The notes: generated by a model from the letters alone, not told the origin. 64,000 nt of DNA from an uncultured Rikenellaceae bacterium (GCA_947038405.1 CAMQVY010000007.1:17634-81633); one strand, 5' to 3'. Positions 18,093 through 28,779 are shown, counted from the first letter of the stretch. Translations and numbers: made by a program.

Positions 18093-21000
18093 ATGAGTCA
18101 ATTCGTTCATCTACATCTACATACTCAATACTCCATCCTTGATGGAGCTTCATCTGTAAAGGGTGTTATCAAACGTGCAAAAGAGCTAGGAATGGAGGCA
18201 TTAGCAATTACTGATCATGGTAATATGTTTGGTGCTAAGGAGTTTCATGATACGGCAGTACGAGAAGGTATAAAACCAATTATCGGTTGCGAAGTCTATG
18301 TCGTTAAGGATAGATTTGTTAAAGATAAGGTTGAAAAAACTGGACGCCACCTTATTTTGTTGGCTAAAGATTTAGAGGGATATCATAATCTTATTAAATT
18401 AGTGTCTTACGGATGGACGGAGGGCTTTTATAGTAAGCCTCGTATCGATAAATCGCTTCTACGAAAATATAGTAAAGGCTTAATCTGTAGTTCTGCTTGT
18501 TTGGGAGGTGAGATTCCTCAAGCTATAATGAAAAATGATTTGGCTGCTGCTGAGAGTGCAATACTTGAATTTAAAGAGATTTTTGGTGATGACTACTATC
18601 TTGAAATGCAGCTTCACTTCTCTGGAGATGAGAAGATTGATAACAATGTATATGAAAATCAAGTTAATGTAAATAGAGAGATTATTAGACTTGCAAATAG
18701 ACTTAATGTTAAATATATTGCAACTAATGATGTCCACTTTGTCCTTGAGGAGGATGCGCCTGCCCATGATAGGTTAATTTGTCTTAATACTGGGCGTGAT
18801 GTGGATGATAAAAATCGTATGAGATACACTTTTCAGGAGTTTTTGAAGAGTCCTCAAGAGATGGCTATGTTGTTCCCTGATAATCCTGAAGCATTGTCGA
18901 CAACGCTTGAGATTGCAGATAAAGTTAGTAATTACTCTTTAGAGCACGCGCCATTGATGCCAAACTTCCCTATTCCTGACGATTTTGTTGTTAGTGAGGA
19001 TCGCTTAAAAGAGACATTCTTAAAAAAAATAGAGAACCAAGAGGTAATTGATGAGGTAAATAACTGTTCAAAAATAGAGGATTACGTTTCATCTCACCCT
19101 GAGTGGTTAGATAAATTGACAATTGCTAAACAGTTTAGATACCTTGAAGCAATATCGGTTCAAGGTGCACAAAAAAGATATGGAGAGGTACTACCCGAAA
19201 ATATTGTTGAGCGTATTGAGTATGAGCTGAAAACTGTTGAATGGATGGGATTCCCTGGTTATTTTCTTATCGTATGGGATTTCATTAAAGCTGCTAGAGA
19301 GATGGGTGTTTCGGTAGGACCTGGTCGTGGATCTGCCGCAGGTTCTGTTGTTGCATACTCACTTGGGATTACAAATATAGACCCGATGGCTTATAATCTG
19401 CTTTTTGAGAGATTTTTGAATCCAGATAGGATATCTCTTCCCGATGTTGATATTGACTTCGATGAGGATGGTCGTGCTGAAGTGTTGAAATATGTAATTA
19501 ATAAATATGGTAGTAAACGTGTTGCGCAGATTGTTACATTTGGAACTATGGCTCCAAAAATGGCAATACGTGATGTTGCTCGTGTGCAAAAGCTACCTCT
19601 TGCAGATAGTAATAGATTAGCTAAACTTGTTCCAGATAAGATCGATAAACAGAAGGGTGAGACATCTTTTGATGCGGTGTTTCGTGAATCTGAGCAGCTT
19701 TCACAAGAGAGAAATTCAGATAATCCAGTAATTAGAGATACACTGAAATATGCAGAGAAATTAGAGGGTTCGGTTCGTCAAACAGGTGTTCATGCCTGTG
19801 GTGTAATCATTGGTCCTGATGATCTTGAGAACTTTGCTCCTATGGCTATCGCCAAAGATGCGGACCTTAATGTTGTGCAGTTTGAAGGGAAGTTAGTTGA
19901 GAGTGTGGGGCTTATTAAAATGGACTTTTTGGGGCTTAAAACATTGTCAATCATAAAAGATGCAGTGGAGAATATTGAGCTTACAAAGGGGATTAAAATA
20001 GATATCGATACAATACCGTTAGATGATAAGATAACGTATGAGCTTTATAGTCGTGGAGAAACAACGGGGCTTTTCCAGTTTGAGTCTCCAGGGATGAAAA
20101 AACACCTTAGAGGACTTAAACCTAATAGGTTTGAGGACTTAATTGCGATGAATGCTCTCTATCGTCCTGGACCTATGGAGAAGATTCCTAACTTTATAAA
20201 CCGTAAACATGGTTTTGAGGAGGTAGTGTATGAGATTGCAGATATGGAGGAGTATTTGTCTGATACATATGGTATTACTGTTTATCAGGAGCAAGTGATG
20301 CTATTGTCTCAAAAACTTGCAGGGTTTACTGGAGGTCAAGCCGACACACTTCGTAAAGCGATGGGTAAGAAGCAGAAAAGTGTGCTGGATAAGTTAAAAC
20401 CTCAGTTTATTGAGGGGATAAAAGAGAAGGGGCATGATGTTGCTGTTTGTAATAAAATATGGGGTGAGTGGGAAGAGTTTGCAAAATACGCATTCAATAA
20501 ATCTCACGCTACTTGTTACGCATATATATCGTACCAAACGGCATACTTAAAAGCACATTATCCTTCGGAGTTCATGGCTGCGCTCCTTAGCCGAAACTTG
20601 TCGGACATAAAAAAACTTAGTTTCTTTATGGATGAGTGTAAGCGTATGGGTACTCCTGTATTAGGGGCAGATGTCAATGAGAGTCAGTTGAAGTTTTCGG
20701 CTGATAAAAAAGGGAATATTAGATTAGGACTAGCCGCCATAAAAGGGGTTGGTGAGGCTGCGGTATATAGCCTTATCGCAGAGAGAGAGAGAGGTGGAAA
20801 GTTTGTTGACCTATATGATTTTATAGAGAGAATAAACTTGCAATCACTGAACAAAAAAAATCTTGAAAATCTAATAATTGCAGGTGCATTAGATAATTTG
20901 TCTAAGTTTCATAGGTGTCGTTTCTTCGCAAATACAGATAATAATACTATGTTTCTGGAGCTCTTGGTTAAGTATGGCAACAGAATGCAGAGTGAAAAAA

Positions 21001-21728
21001 ACAATTTACAACAGAGTCTTTTTGGTGGGGATTTGGCAACTAGTAACATCCCTAGACCTGAAGCTCCTATATGTGAAGAGTGGACTAAGTTGGAGATGTT
21101 GAATAAAGAGAAGGAGGTTACAGGAATATACCTGACATCGCATCCGTTAGATGATTATGCTCTTTTTATTAATAACTTCTGTAATATGCCTGTTGCAGAG
21201 TTAGATGAACTTACTCACCTAAAAAATAGAGATTTTATCATCGCTGGCATGGTAACTGATGTACAACACTTGGTAACTAAATCTAATAAGGCATTTGGGC
21301 GTTTTACACTAGAGGATTATAATGGATCGTACCAATTTGCTCTGTTTGGAAAGGATTATGAAAATTTAAGAAAATATCTACATAAGGACTATTTTCTTAT
21401 GATAAGAGGTAAAGTCGTATCTCGTATGTATAATGAAGATGAACTTGAGACTAGGATTACCTCGGTAATGCAACTCTCTGAAGCTCAAGAAACAATGGTT
21501 AAGGAGATTCTCTTAACAATGCCGCTTGAGGAGATTACTAAAGAGAGTATTGATGGACTAGACAAAGTGTTGTCATGTAAGAAAGGTAAAATAGTGTTGA
21601 GAGTAAGAGTGGTAGATAAAGATGGAAATGTATCTTTGTCAATGTATTCTAAGTCTAAGAAAATAAATATAACTCCAGAATTAATAGAATTCTGTGACGA
21701 AAATAATTTTAGATATACGTTAATGTAG
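18093..21728 (+). CDS. dnaE: DNA polymerase III subunit alpha
   Basis: Replicative DNA polymerase catalytic subunit, 1211 residues. It starts with the PHP domain (HLHLHTQYSILDG at 6-18). The polymerase active-site motifs follow: GPGRGSAAGS and PDVDIDFD (450-457), which carries two catalytic Asp residues. Fingers motifs include TGLFQFES and YRPGPM, then the tandem HhH region (IKGVGEAAV) and a C-terminal OB-fold (FIIAGMVTDVQ). This is a DnaE1 rather than PolC architecture. It is followed after 46 bp by trxA, an arrangement common in Bacteroidota. It ends with TAG, which shows that TAG is an ordinary stop in this genome. Confidence 0.98.
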   Translation: MSQFVHLHLHTQYSILDGASSVKGVIKRAKELGMEALAITDHGNMFGAKEFHDTAVREGIKPIIGCEVYVVKDRFVKDKVEKTGRHLILLAKDLEGYHNLIKLVSYGWTEGFYSKPRIDKSLLRKYSKGLICSSACLGGEIPQAIMKNDLAAAESAILEFKEIFGDDYYLEMQLHFSGDEKIDNNVYENQVNVNREIIRLANRLNVKYIATNDVHFVLEEDAPAHDRLICLNTGRDVDDKNRMRYTFQEFLKSPQEMAMLFPDNPEALSTTLEIADKVSNYSLEHAPLMPNFPIPDDFVVSEDRLKETFLKKIENQEVIDEVNNCSKIEDYVSSHPEWLDKLTIAKQFRYLEAISVQGAQKRYGEVLPENIVERIEYELKTVEWMGFPGYFLIVWDFIKAAREMGVSVGPGRGSAAGSVVAYSLGITNIDPMAYNLLFERFLNPDRISLPDVDIDFDEDGRAEVLKYVINKYGSKRVAQIVTFGTMAPKMAIRDVARVQKLPLADSNRLAKLVPDKIDKQKGETSFDAVFRESEQLSQERNSDNPVIRDTLKYAEKLEGSVRQTGVHACGVIIGPDDLENFAPMAIAKDADLNVVQFEGKLVESVGLIKMDFLGLKTLSIIKDAVENIELTKGIKIDIDTIPLDDKITYELYSRGETTGLFQFESPGMKKHLRGLKPNRFEDLIAMNALYRPGPMEKIPNFINRKHGFEEVVYEIADMEEYLSDTYGITVYQEQVMLLSQKLAGFTGGQADTLRKAMGKKQKSVLDKLKPQFIEGIKEKGHDVAVCNKIWGEWEEFAKYAFNKSHATCYAYISYQTAYLKAHYPSEFMAALLSRNLSDIKKLSFFMDECKRMGTPVLGADVNESQLKFSADKKGNIRLGLAAIKGVGEAAVYSLIAERERGGKFVDLYDFIERINLQSLNKKNLENLIIAGALDNLSKFHRCRFFANTDNNTMFLELLVKYGNRMQSEKNNLQQSLFGGDLATSNIPRPEAPICEEWTKLEMLNKEKEVTGIYLTSHPLDDYALFINNFCNMPVAELDELTHLKNRDFIIAGMVTDVQHLVTKSNKAFGRFTLEDYNGSYQFALFGKDYENLRKYLHKDYFLMIRGKVVSRMYNEDELETRITSVMQLSEAQETMVKEILLTMPLEEITKESIDGLDKVLSCKKGKIVLRVRVVDKDGNVSLSMYSKSKKINITPELIEFCDENNFRYTLM

Positions 21729-21774
21729 AGTTAACACGTTAAATAAATTATAAATCATATTAAAAATAAAAGTT

Positions 21775-22092
21775 ATGGCTTTTGAAATTACAAAAGAGAA
21801 CATAGATGATGTTCTAAATTCGAATTTACCTGTTGTTATTGACTTTTGGGCAGAGTGGTGTGGTCCATGTAGAATGGTTGGTCCAATTATTGACGAATTA
21901 GCAGCAGAGTATGAAGGAAGAGTTATTATTGGTAAGTGCGATGTAGACGAAAATGATACAGTTGCTACTAAATACTCTGTACGTAATATTCCTACAATTA
22001 TCTTTATTAAAGATGGCGAAGTTGTTGACAAGCAGATTGGTGCTGGAACAAAAGCTGCTTTTGAGGCTAAGATTGAGGCTCTATTGAAGTAA
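21775..22092 (+). CDS. trxA: thioredoxin
   Basis: Cytoplasmic disulfide reductase, 105 residues, the normal thioredoxin length. The redox motif is W28-C-G-P-C32 in FWAEWCGPCRMV, with the conserved cis-Pro region NIPTIIFIKDG. It has no signal peptide, so it is the cytosolic type and not a periplasmic TlpA/ResA relative. It follows dnaE and is closed by a strong hairpin terminator. Confidence 0.97.
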   Translation: MAFEITKENIDDVLNSNLPVVIDFWAEWCGPCRMVGPIIDELAAEYEGRVIIGKCDVDENDTVATKYSVRNIPTIIFIKDGEVVDKQIGAGTKAAFEAKIEALLK

Positions 22093-22117
22093 TATAATTG
22101 TAAATAGAGAGTATCTT

Positions 22118-22152
22118 AAAACAGCCCTACGCAAATAGCGTAGGGCTGTTTT
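22118..22152. terminator. bidirectional terminator between trxA and the UbiA-family gene
   Basis: Perfect 12-bp GC-rich arms ACAGCCCTACGC (22121-22132) and GCGTAGGGCTGT (22138-22149), flanked by AAA and TTT. It ends convergent trxA and the minus-strand gene at 22155. Confidence 0.92.
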
Positions 22153-22154
22153 AA

Positions 22155-23021
22155 TTAAATTATATCTGCAATTGCAAAGATTGAGTAACATATACTTGCT
22201 ACACCATTCATTAATCCAAATGTTGCACCTATGCGCTCAATTCTTGAGGGCGTGAAGTAGATGTGTTGAAATATAAGCAGTAGAGTAAACAGTGTTGCCC
22301 CAATCTTATATAAGATACCTCCATCAATGTAAGGGAGAAGAATCCAAACCGCGAATACTGTTATACAATGTATTAATATACTTGTAACTATAGCTCCCTT
22401 AACGCCTAGCTTAGATGGTATTGAGTGTAGGTTATTAGACTTGTCAAAGTCGGTATCTTGTAGGGAGTATAATATATCTATTCCTGCCGTCCAACTAATT
22501 ACTAATCCTGCCAATAAAACGGGTGCTATAAAATTGATACTATTTACCTCGCCAGTAACTGCGATGTATGCGCCAATAGGAGCTATTGCTAATGCGACGC
22601 CGAGCACTATATGTGCCATGGATGTAAATCGTTTCGTGTAACTATAACCACATATAATAAATAGTGCGATAGGGGAGAGGATAAGTGTTAAGTGGTTTAT
22701 CGTTCCAGCACATATTATAAATGCAATAGCGTTTAGGGCAGTGAAAATTATTGCAGACTTTGCTTTTATAACTCCAGCAGGTATTTCACGATTTGCAGTT
22801 CTAGGATTCTGCGCATCTATTTTTCTGTCCGCCCACCGATTAAATCCCATTGCTGTATTTCTAGCGAAAACCATACACAACAAAACTTGAAGAAGTAAAA
22901 TAACACTAAAAGGAGTGTCGCTCGATTGCAGTGCATAGGTATATGCTATAAGTGCAAATGGCATTGCGAATATTGTGTGACTTAATTTAACTAAAGATGC
23001 GTATTGTTTAATTCTACTCAT
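22155..23021 (-). CDS. UbiA-family prenyltransferase, probably for menaquinone (MqnP/UbiA-like)
   Basis: Membrane enzyme that transfers a polyprenyl chain to an aromatic quinone precursor. 288 residues with 8-9 hydrophobic helices. The first Asp-rich motif is NRWADRKIDAQNPRTANR (61-78; Asp65, Asp69); the second is DILYSLQDTDFD (near 186). This form is typical of UbiA-like proteins that serve the futalosine menaquinone route (MqnP) or the classical route; no other men or mqn gene is nearby to decide. Divergent from lepA, with overlapping promoters. Confidence 0.88.
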   Translation of the reverse strand: MSRIKQYASLVKLSHTIFAMPFALIAYTYALQSSDTPFSVILLLQVLLCMVFARNTAMGFNRWADRKIDAQNPRTANREIPAGVIKAKSAIIFTALNAIAFIICAGTINHLTLILSPIALFIICGYSYTKRFTSMAHIVLGVALAIAPIGAYIAVTGEVNSINFIAPVLLAGLVISWTAGIDILYSLQDTDFDKSNNLHSIPSKLGVKGAIVTSILIHCITVFAVWILLPYIDGGILYKIGATLFTLLLIFQHIYFTPSRIERIGATFGLMNGVASICYSIFAIADII

Positions 23022-23051
23022 GGTTTTTGGTTTTTATACTTTTTTAATACG

Positions 23052-23059
23052 CAAAAATA
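23052..23059 (-). promoter_or_regulatory. -7 box of the UbiA-family gene
   Basis: Minus strand TATTTTTG, an exact TAnnTTTG match, 30 bp before the ATG at 23021. It lies only 2 bp from the lepA -7 box on the other strand. Confidence 0.6.
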
Positions 23060-23061
23060 AC

Positions 23062-23069
23062 TAACTTTG
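23062..23069 (+). promoter_or_regulatory. -7 box of lepA, decides its start codon
   Basis: TAACTTTG, an exact TAnnTTTG match. It ends one base before the ATG at 23071, so transcription would begin past that ATG and translation must use the next in-frame ATG at 23089. Confidence 0.65.
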
Positions 23070-23088
23070 TATGAATTATACCGAAATT

Positions 23089-24876
23089 ATGAAAAATATA
23101 CGAAATTTTTGCATTATTGCACATATAGACCATGGTAAGAGTACTCTTGCTGATAGGTTGCTTGAACAGACAAAAACCCTAACCTCAAGAGAGTTACAAG
23201 CTCAGGTTCTGGATAACATGGAGCTGGAGAGAGAGAAGGGGATTACTATTAAAAGTCATGCTATCCAAATGGAGCACGAACATAATGGTGAAAAATATAT
23301 ATTAAATTTAATTGATACTCCAGGACACGTGGACTTTTCATACGAAGTTTCGCGTGCGATTGCATCTTGTGAAGGTGCATTGCTTATTGTTGACGCAACA
23401 CAAGGTATCCAAGCTCAAACGATCTCTAATCTATATTTAGCTTTGGGAAATGATCTTGAGATCATTCCTGTGTTGAATAAGATTGACATGGAGGCTGCGA
23501 TGGTTGAAGAGGTGAAAGATCAAGTTGTAGATCTTTTGGGTTGCGATAGAGATGAGATCATATGTGCATCTGGTAAAACAGGTGTTGGTGTTGAGGATAT
23601 ATTGGAGGCTATTGTGAATAAGATCCCTGCGCCAGTAGGTGACGTTGCAGAGCCTCTTCAGGCTTTGATTTTTGACTCTGTATTTAACTCTTTTAGAGGA
23701 GTTATAGCTTACTTTAGAGTGAAAAATGGTGTTATACGTAAAGGAGATAAGGTAAAGCTTTTCAATGCTGGTAGTGAATATACAGCAGATGAAATTGGTG
23801 TACTAAAACTTAAAATGCAGCCGAAAAATGAGGTGTGTGCTGGAGATGTGGGTTATATCATATCTGGAGTTAAGTCATCTAATGATATTAAAGTTGGAGA
23901 TACTATTACACATATATCAAACCCTTGTACAGAGGCAATTGCAGGTTTCGAGGATGTAAAACCAATGGTGTTCGCTGGTCTATATCCAGTTGATTCTGAT
24001 GACTATGAAGATTTGCGTACTGCACTTGAAAAATTACGTCTTAATGATGCGTCTTTAACTTTTGAACCAGAGAGCTCTTTGGCTTTAGGATTTGGATTCC
24101 GTTGTGGATTCTTGGGTCTACTGCATATGGAGATTATTCAAGAGAGACTATATAGAGAGTTTGATATGGACGTTATTACAACCGTACCCAACGTGTCATA
24201 TAAAGTTAAGACAACAAGAGGTGAGGAGTTAACCGTTCATAATCCATCAGGTTTACCGGAACTTAATTTAGTTGAAGTTATTGAAGAGCCATATATATTA
24301 GCGCAAATTATTACAAAGTCGGATTACTTAGGTAATGTGATGAAGTTATGTATAGATAAGCGTGGTATTCTTCAAAACCAGGTGTTCCTTACTCAAGATA
24401 GGGTTGAAGTTAACTTTGACATGCCACTTGCCGAGATTGTATTTGATTTCTATGATAGATTGAAGAGTATATCTAAAGGATACGCTTCGTTTGACTATCA
24501 CCAGACTGGATATAAGCCTAGTAAATTAGCTAAATTAGATATTCTTCTGAATAGTGAGCCTGTTGATGCTTTGTCATCATTGATATATAGTGATCATGCG
24601 TATGACTTTGGTCGTAAAATGTGTGAGAAACTAAAGGAACTTATACCTCGTCAACAGTTTGATATTGCAATTCAAGCAGCTATTGGTGCTAAAATTATCG
24701 CAAGAGAGACTGTTAAAGCGGTTAGAAAGGATGTAACAGCGAAGTGTTATGGAGGAGATATTTCTCGTAAGCGTAAACTTCTTGATAAGCAGAAAAAAGG
24801 TAAGAAACGTATGCGTCAAGTTGGAAATGTTGAAGTACCTCAAGAGGCATTCTTGGCAGTACTTAAAATGGATTAA
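23089..24876 (+). CDS. lepA: elongation factor 4 (LepA)
   Basis: Ribosome-bound GTPase that acts on stalled or mis-translocated ribosomes. With the start at 23089 the protein is 595 residues and opens with [20 protein letters not shown], the usual LepA N-terminus; the upstream ATG at 23071 would add six residues but overlaps the promoter. G motifs: AHIDHGKST (G1), GITIKS (G2), DTPGH (G3), NKID (G4). The EF4-specific C-terminal domain follows, with a basic tail ([15 protein letters not shown]). Well conserved and intact. Confidence 0.97.
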   Translation: MKNIRNFCIIAHIDHGKSTLADRLLEQTKTLTSRELQAQVLDNMELEREKGITIKSHAIQMEHEHNGEKYILNLIDTPGHVDFSYEVSRAIASCEGALLIVDATQGIQAQTISNLYLALGNDLEIIPVLNKIDMEAAMVEEVKDQVVDLLGCDRDEIICASGKTGVGVEDILEAIVNKIPAPVGDVAEPLQALIFDSVFNSFRGVIAYFRVKNGVIRKGDKVKLFNAGSEYTADEIGVLKLKMQPKNEVCAGDVGYIISGVKSSNDIKVGDTITHISNPCTEAIAGFEDVKPMVFAGLYPVDSDDYEDLRTALEKLRLNDASLTFEPESSLALGFGFRCGFLGLLHMEIIQERLYREFDMDVITTVPNVSYKVKTTRGEELTVHNPSGLPELNLVEVIEEPYILAQIITKSDYLGNVMKLCIDKRGILQNQVFLTQDRVEVNFDMPLAEIVFDFYDRLKSISKGYASFDYHQTGYKPSKLAKLDILLNSEPVDALSSLIYSDHAYDFGRKMCEKLKELIPRQQFDIAIQAAIGAKIIARETVKAVRKDVTAKCYGGDISRKRKLLDKQKKGKKRMRQVGNVEVPQEAFLAVLKMD

Positions 24877-24999
24877 CTCTGCAACTAACATTGTTAACTG
24901 CGATCACATCGCACTGCTCGTGTAGGGTAGTTATATAAAAACTCTTGGTATGATTATTGAATAATTAGAGAGTGTAAACATTAAAAATAGTTATAAATT

Positions 25000-26433
25000 A
25001 TGAGGAAAATAATTTTATTAACGTTAGTTTTATTTGTTACTAAAGTAGGTTTTGGTCAAGAACCTCAGCGCATACTCACATTTGATGAGGCTTTAGGTTT
25101 AACTTTAGAGCAGAATCCAAATATTGATGCGATTGAATATGAGGCTAAAGCTGTTGATTTTGAACGAAAAGCTGCAATCGGTCTTAGAATGCCAAAAATT
25201 GGAGTTGCGGGTACATATACTCATATGGGTGAGGATATACGCATCAATTTCAATGAATTTAAACCTGAATTGAAAGGGTTAGTGGATGGATTAGCTCCTC
25301 TATTGCCACCTTTGCCGCCAGAAATACTTCAGCAAGTTGGTCAAGCATTTGCTAAAGATTGGGGTGGATATTCGCTTCAAGATAAAGATTTTGGTTTTAT
25401 AGGTGTAAATGCAACTCTTCCTATATATCTTGGAGGTAAGATAAATGTTGCAAATAGAGTTGCTCGTATAAACCATGCTAGTGTTATTAAGAAAGGGGAT
25501 CAAAAGGTAAATAGTTTAATCTCTGAACTTGTAGAGAGATACTATGGATTGGTGCTGTCTAACGAAGTTGTTAAGGTTAGAAAAGAGGTTGTTGATGGAG
25601 TTAGATTACACCTGCATGATGCTATTGAGCTAGAAAAAAATGGAATCATTGCTAAGGGTGAACGTCTGTTTGTTGAGGTGAAGATGGCTGAGGCGGAACG
25701 TGATTTACGCGCTGCAATCTTAGATGTAAATACTATTCATAGTGCAATGTGTAATACTATGAATGAGAAAAATAGCTTTTTACCAATATCGACAATGTTT
25801 GTTTTGGATAAAATTGCGGAGTTAGATCATTTTCAAGATCTTGCTATGCAGCACAATCCAATATTAAATCAAGTTGCTCTTAAACGTGATATGGCAAGTG
25901 AAGGTGTTAAGATGGAGCGTTCTAACTACCTACCTGAGATTGTTGCTATGGGAGGCTATAATTTTTATGAGTATCAAATTAATAGCCTAGTTCCTCAGTG
26001 GGGAGTTGGTTTGGGTATTAAACTGACACTCTTTGATGGTCTTCATAGGGAGTATAAACATCGTGCTGCGAAACAGACTTTAAAACAGGTGGGAGCTATT
26101 GAGCAGAGTGCTAAGAATGATATTCTTATTCTTGTTGAAAAGTTATATAATCAGTTGATGACTTATAACGATCAAATACCATCTATTCAGTCGTCAATGA
26201 TTTTTGCTGATGAGTATTTACGTATAAAAACAGAGGCTTTTAAAGAGGGTATGGCCTCATCTTCAGATGTGATTGATGCAGAGCTTAACCTTGCTAAAAT
26301 AAGAATAGAAAATGCAAAAACAGCATATTTATATGATGTTACACTAGCTAAATTGTTAGAAGCATCGGGAGTAAGTGGTGAGTTTACCCTATATGCGAAT
26401 GGCCAGTCAGCGAATAAAATAAAATTTGAATAA
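25000..26433 (+). CDS. TolC-family outer membrane efflux protein (477 aa)
   Basis: Outer-membrane channel of a tripartite exporter. It has a signal peptide (about 1-19, ending FGQ) and two TolC repeats with long alpha-helical stretches (LTLEQNPNIDAIEYEAKA near 30; LVERYYGLVLSNEVVKV near 166; the second repeat ends near VIDAELNLAKIR). It is the first gene of an operon with an HlyD-like adaptor 12 bp downstream and two ABC-2 type permeases. The substrate is unknown. A small hairpin (TGCGAT at 24899-24904 and ATCGCA at 24908-24913) lies between lepA and this gene. Confidence 0.92.
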   Translation: MRKIILLTLVLFVTKVGFGQEPQRILTFDEALGLTLEQNPNIDAIEYEAKAVDFERKAAIGLRMPKIGVAGTYTHMGEDIRINFNEFKPELKGLVDGLAPLLPPLPPEILQQVGQAFAKDWGGYSLQDKDFGFIGVNATLPIYLGGKINVANRVARINHASVIKKGDQKVNSLISELVERYYGLVLSNEVVKVRKEVVDGVRLHLHDAIELEKNGIIAKGERLFVEVKMAEAERDLRAAILDVNTIHSAMCNTMNEKNSFLPISTMFVLDKIAELDHFQDLAMQHNPILNQVALKRDMASEGVKMERSNYLPEIVAMGGYNFYEYQINSLVPQWGVGLGIKLTLFDGLHREYKHRAAKQTLKQVGAIEQSAKNDILILVEKLYNQLMTYNDQIPSIQSSMIFADEYLRIKTEAFKEGMASSSDVIDAELNLAKIRIENAKTAYLYDVTLAKLLEASGVSGEFTLYANGQSANKIKFE

Positions 26434-26445
26434 TAAAATTTGGGT

Positions 26446-27432
26446 ATGAAAAAAAGTAATATTGTAGGTTTAATTGTTGCTGTATTAGTTGGTGCGGCTA
26501 TAATTGTTTTTGCAGGATGGTTTATCAATGATAAAGCTCCAGTTATACTCCAAGGTGAAGCGGATGTTACAAGTTATAAGGCATCTTCAAAGATACCTGG
26601 ACGTATTAGTGAAATATTTGTTACTCAAGGTCAGATTGTTAAAAAGGGTGAGTTGCTTTACACTCTTAGCACACCTGAGATTGATGCTAAACTAAATCAG
26701 GCAAAAGCTGTGCAGATTGCAGCTGGTGCGCAGAGTAAAAAAGCATCGATTGGAGCTAGAGTTCAACAGATTGCAGGTGCTAAAAATATGTGGCAAAAAG
26801 CAACTGCTGGGCTTACATTGGCTAATAAAACATATGATAGGATTAAAAACCTATATGATAACGGAGTTGTTCCTGAACAGAAATATGATGAGGCTCTTGC
26901 TAATTTAGAGGCTATGAAAGCGACTGAACAAGCTGCAAAATCTCAGTATGATATGGCTGTGGTTGGAACGCGTAAAGAGGATAAAATAGCTGCGGAAGCT
27001 CTTTTGGCTCAGGCTACGAGTGTAGTGGCTGAGGTTGAGTTGTATGTCTCTGATGCGTGTGTATATTCTCCAGTTGCTGGTGAAGTATCTACAATCATCG
27101 CAGAGCAAGGTGAGTTAGTTGGTGCGGGTTATCCAGTTATTACTGTGCTTGATATGAGTAGTGTATGGACTTCATTTAATATAAAAGAGACTCTTCTTCC
27201 AAAGATAAAGGTTGGTACAAAATTAGTTGGTTATGTCCCAGCTTTGAATGTAAATGTAGAGTTTAAGGTCTATTATATTGCGGCTCAAGCTAGTTTTGCA
27301 ACATGGTCAGCAACGAGAACGCAAGGGGGATTTGATATTAGAACGTTCAATGTTAAGGCTAAGACCTCTGCAAGTATTCCAGACTTCCGTCCAGGAATGA
27401 GTGTTATAGTTGATTGGGATAAGATACAGTAA
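26446..27432 (+). CDS. HlyD/EmrA-family membrane fusion protein (328 aa)
   Basis: Periplasmic adaptor linking the inner-membrane permeases to TolC. An N-terminal membrane anchor (about 5-27, IVGLIVAVLVGAAIIVFAGW) is followed by a lipoyl-like half (GRISEIFVTQGQIVKKGELL), a coiled-coil hairpin (about 75-185), the second lipoyl half (VYSPVAGEVSTI) and a beta-barrel domain. The ATG at 26446 is preferred to a TTG six bases earlier. It is 12 bp after the TolC gene. Confidence 0.92.
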   Translation: MKKSNIVGLIVAVLVGAAIIVFAGWFINDKAPVILQGEADVTSYKASSKIPGRISEIFVTQGQIVKKGELLYTLSTPEIDAKLNQAKAVQIAAGAQSKKASIGARVQQIAGAKNMWQKATAGLTLANKTYDRIKNLYDNGVVPEQKYDEALANLEAMKATEQAAKSQYDMAVVGTRKEDKIAAEALLAQATSVVAEVELYVSDACVYSPVAGEVSTIIAEQGELVGAGYPVITVLDMSSVWTSFNIKETLLPKIKVGTKLVGYVPALNVNVEFKVYYIAAQASFATWSATRTQGGFDIRTFNVKAKTSASIPDFRPGMSVIVDWDKIQ

Positions 27433-27564
27433 CCTAGATCCTAAACTCTTTATAATGTTCAGTTGTAAGAGTTTATTTACGTTTTTTAGTTTGAGAGAAC
27501 TATCCTGTGCGAGCGGTGTTAAGTGATCATAGGGAATAAATATTATATTAATAAAATTTTGAAT

Positions 27565-28740
27565 ATGACTTTTCTTAAAGCGGCAAAAAGTGCTTTTAAT
27601 CGGGAACTCAAGCAAATTCGTACGAGTATTGCAATTCGAGTACTTATGTTTGTACTTCCTTTGTTGTCGCTACTATTTTTTGCTCTATTCTTTCAGGAGG
27701 GTGTAGCTCAAAATATCCCAATAGCTGTCTGCGATTATGATAATACAACGTTGTCTCGTAAGTTAACTTCAATGATTGGAGCAACTCCGAGTGCTAATGT
27801 TTGTTATGAAATTTCAAGTACTCTTGAGGGAGAGCAGATGATTAAGAGCGGAGAGATTCAAGCATTTGTATTAATTCCTAAGAGTTTTGAGCAGAATATA
27901 TACAATATTTCAAAAACAGAGGTTGTTGCGTATATAAGTGGCTTAAATATCTCTGCAAATGGAATGTTAGGTAAGGATATCCAAACTGCCGTAACAACGT
28001 TTTCAAGTGGGATCCAGATGCAGATGCTCCAAAAACAAGGAATGACTGAAAAACAAGCATATGTTGCTATGATGCCTATCTCATTTGATAAACATATATT
28101 GTTCAATCCGTATGTAAATTATGGATACTATCTGTTGCCTAGTTTTATGCCAATGATGTTGATGATTTTTACGATATTGTTAACTATCCTTGCAATTGGA
28201 CAGGAGTTAAAATATTCAACTGCTGGAGAGTGGATGAAGAGTGCAGATAACAGAGTCATTGCAGCACTTGTAGGCAAACTTATGCCATACACGTTAATGA
28301 TGATGATCGTGAGTGTCTTAATGAATATTATAATGTACACTTGGTGTGGCATTCCTCTTAACGGCAGTGCTTTAGTCCTCTATTTATCTACATTTGTATT
28401 CGTTTTATCTTATCAAGCAGTAGCTATATTTATTGTGACCATCGTCTCTAATTTAAGGCTTGCTCTATCTTTGGGTGGAGGTTACTCGGTATTGGCATTT
28501 ACCTTTTCGGGGTTAACATTCCCGTTGATAGCGATGGAGTGGTGGATAAAATGGCTTAGTTATATATTCCCATTCACATTTTATACAGACATTTTTATAG
28601 ATCAGGCATTAAGAGGAACTCCAGTTAGTTACTCTTTGAAGAATATTGGATTTATGTTAATATTTGTAGTGCTACCTATAGTATTACTGCCTAGATTGAA
28701 AAAAATAGCAACAGAATCTCGTTACTGGGGTAAATTGTAG
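27565..28740 (+). CDS. ABC-2 type transporter permease, YhhJ/YbhR-like (391 aa)
   Basis: Inner-membrane permease with one N-terminal membrane helix (IAIRVLMFVLPLLSLLFFAL), a large extracytoplasmic domain (about 45-180) and five C-terminal helices, the standard ABC-2 layout. The start is placed at the ATG at 27565; an upstream GTG at 27523 would add 14 residues that hide the usual N-terminus. It pairs with the next gene to form a heterodimer. No ATP-binding subunit is encoded in the operon. Confidence 0.88.
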   Translation: MTFLKAAKSAFNRELKQIRTSIAIRVLMFVLPLLSLLFFALFFQEGVAQNIPIAVCDYDNTTLSRKLTSMIGATPSANVCYEISSTLEGEQMIKSGEIQAFVLIPKSFEQNIYNISKTEVVAYISGLNISANGMLGKDIQTAVTTFSSGIQMQMLQKQGMTEKQAYVAMMPISFDKHILFNPYVNYGYYLLPSFMPMMLMIFTILLTILAIGQELKYSTAGEWMKSADNRVIAALVGKLMPYTLMMMIVSVLMNIIMYTWCGIPLNGSALVLYLSTFVFVLSYQAVAIFIVTIVSNLRLALSLGGGYSVLAFTFSGLTFPLIAMEWWIKWLSYIFPFTFYTDIFIDQALRGTPVSYSLKNIGFMLIFVVLPIVLLPRLKKIATESRYWGKL

Positions 28741-28779
28741 TAGCGAAATAAGATTTTTCATCCCCATAAATTATAGTTT

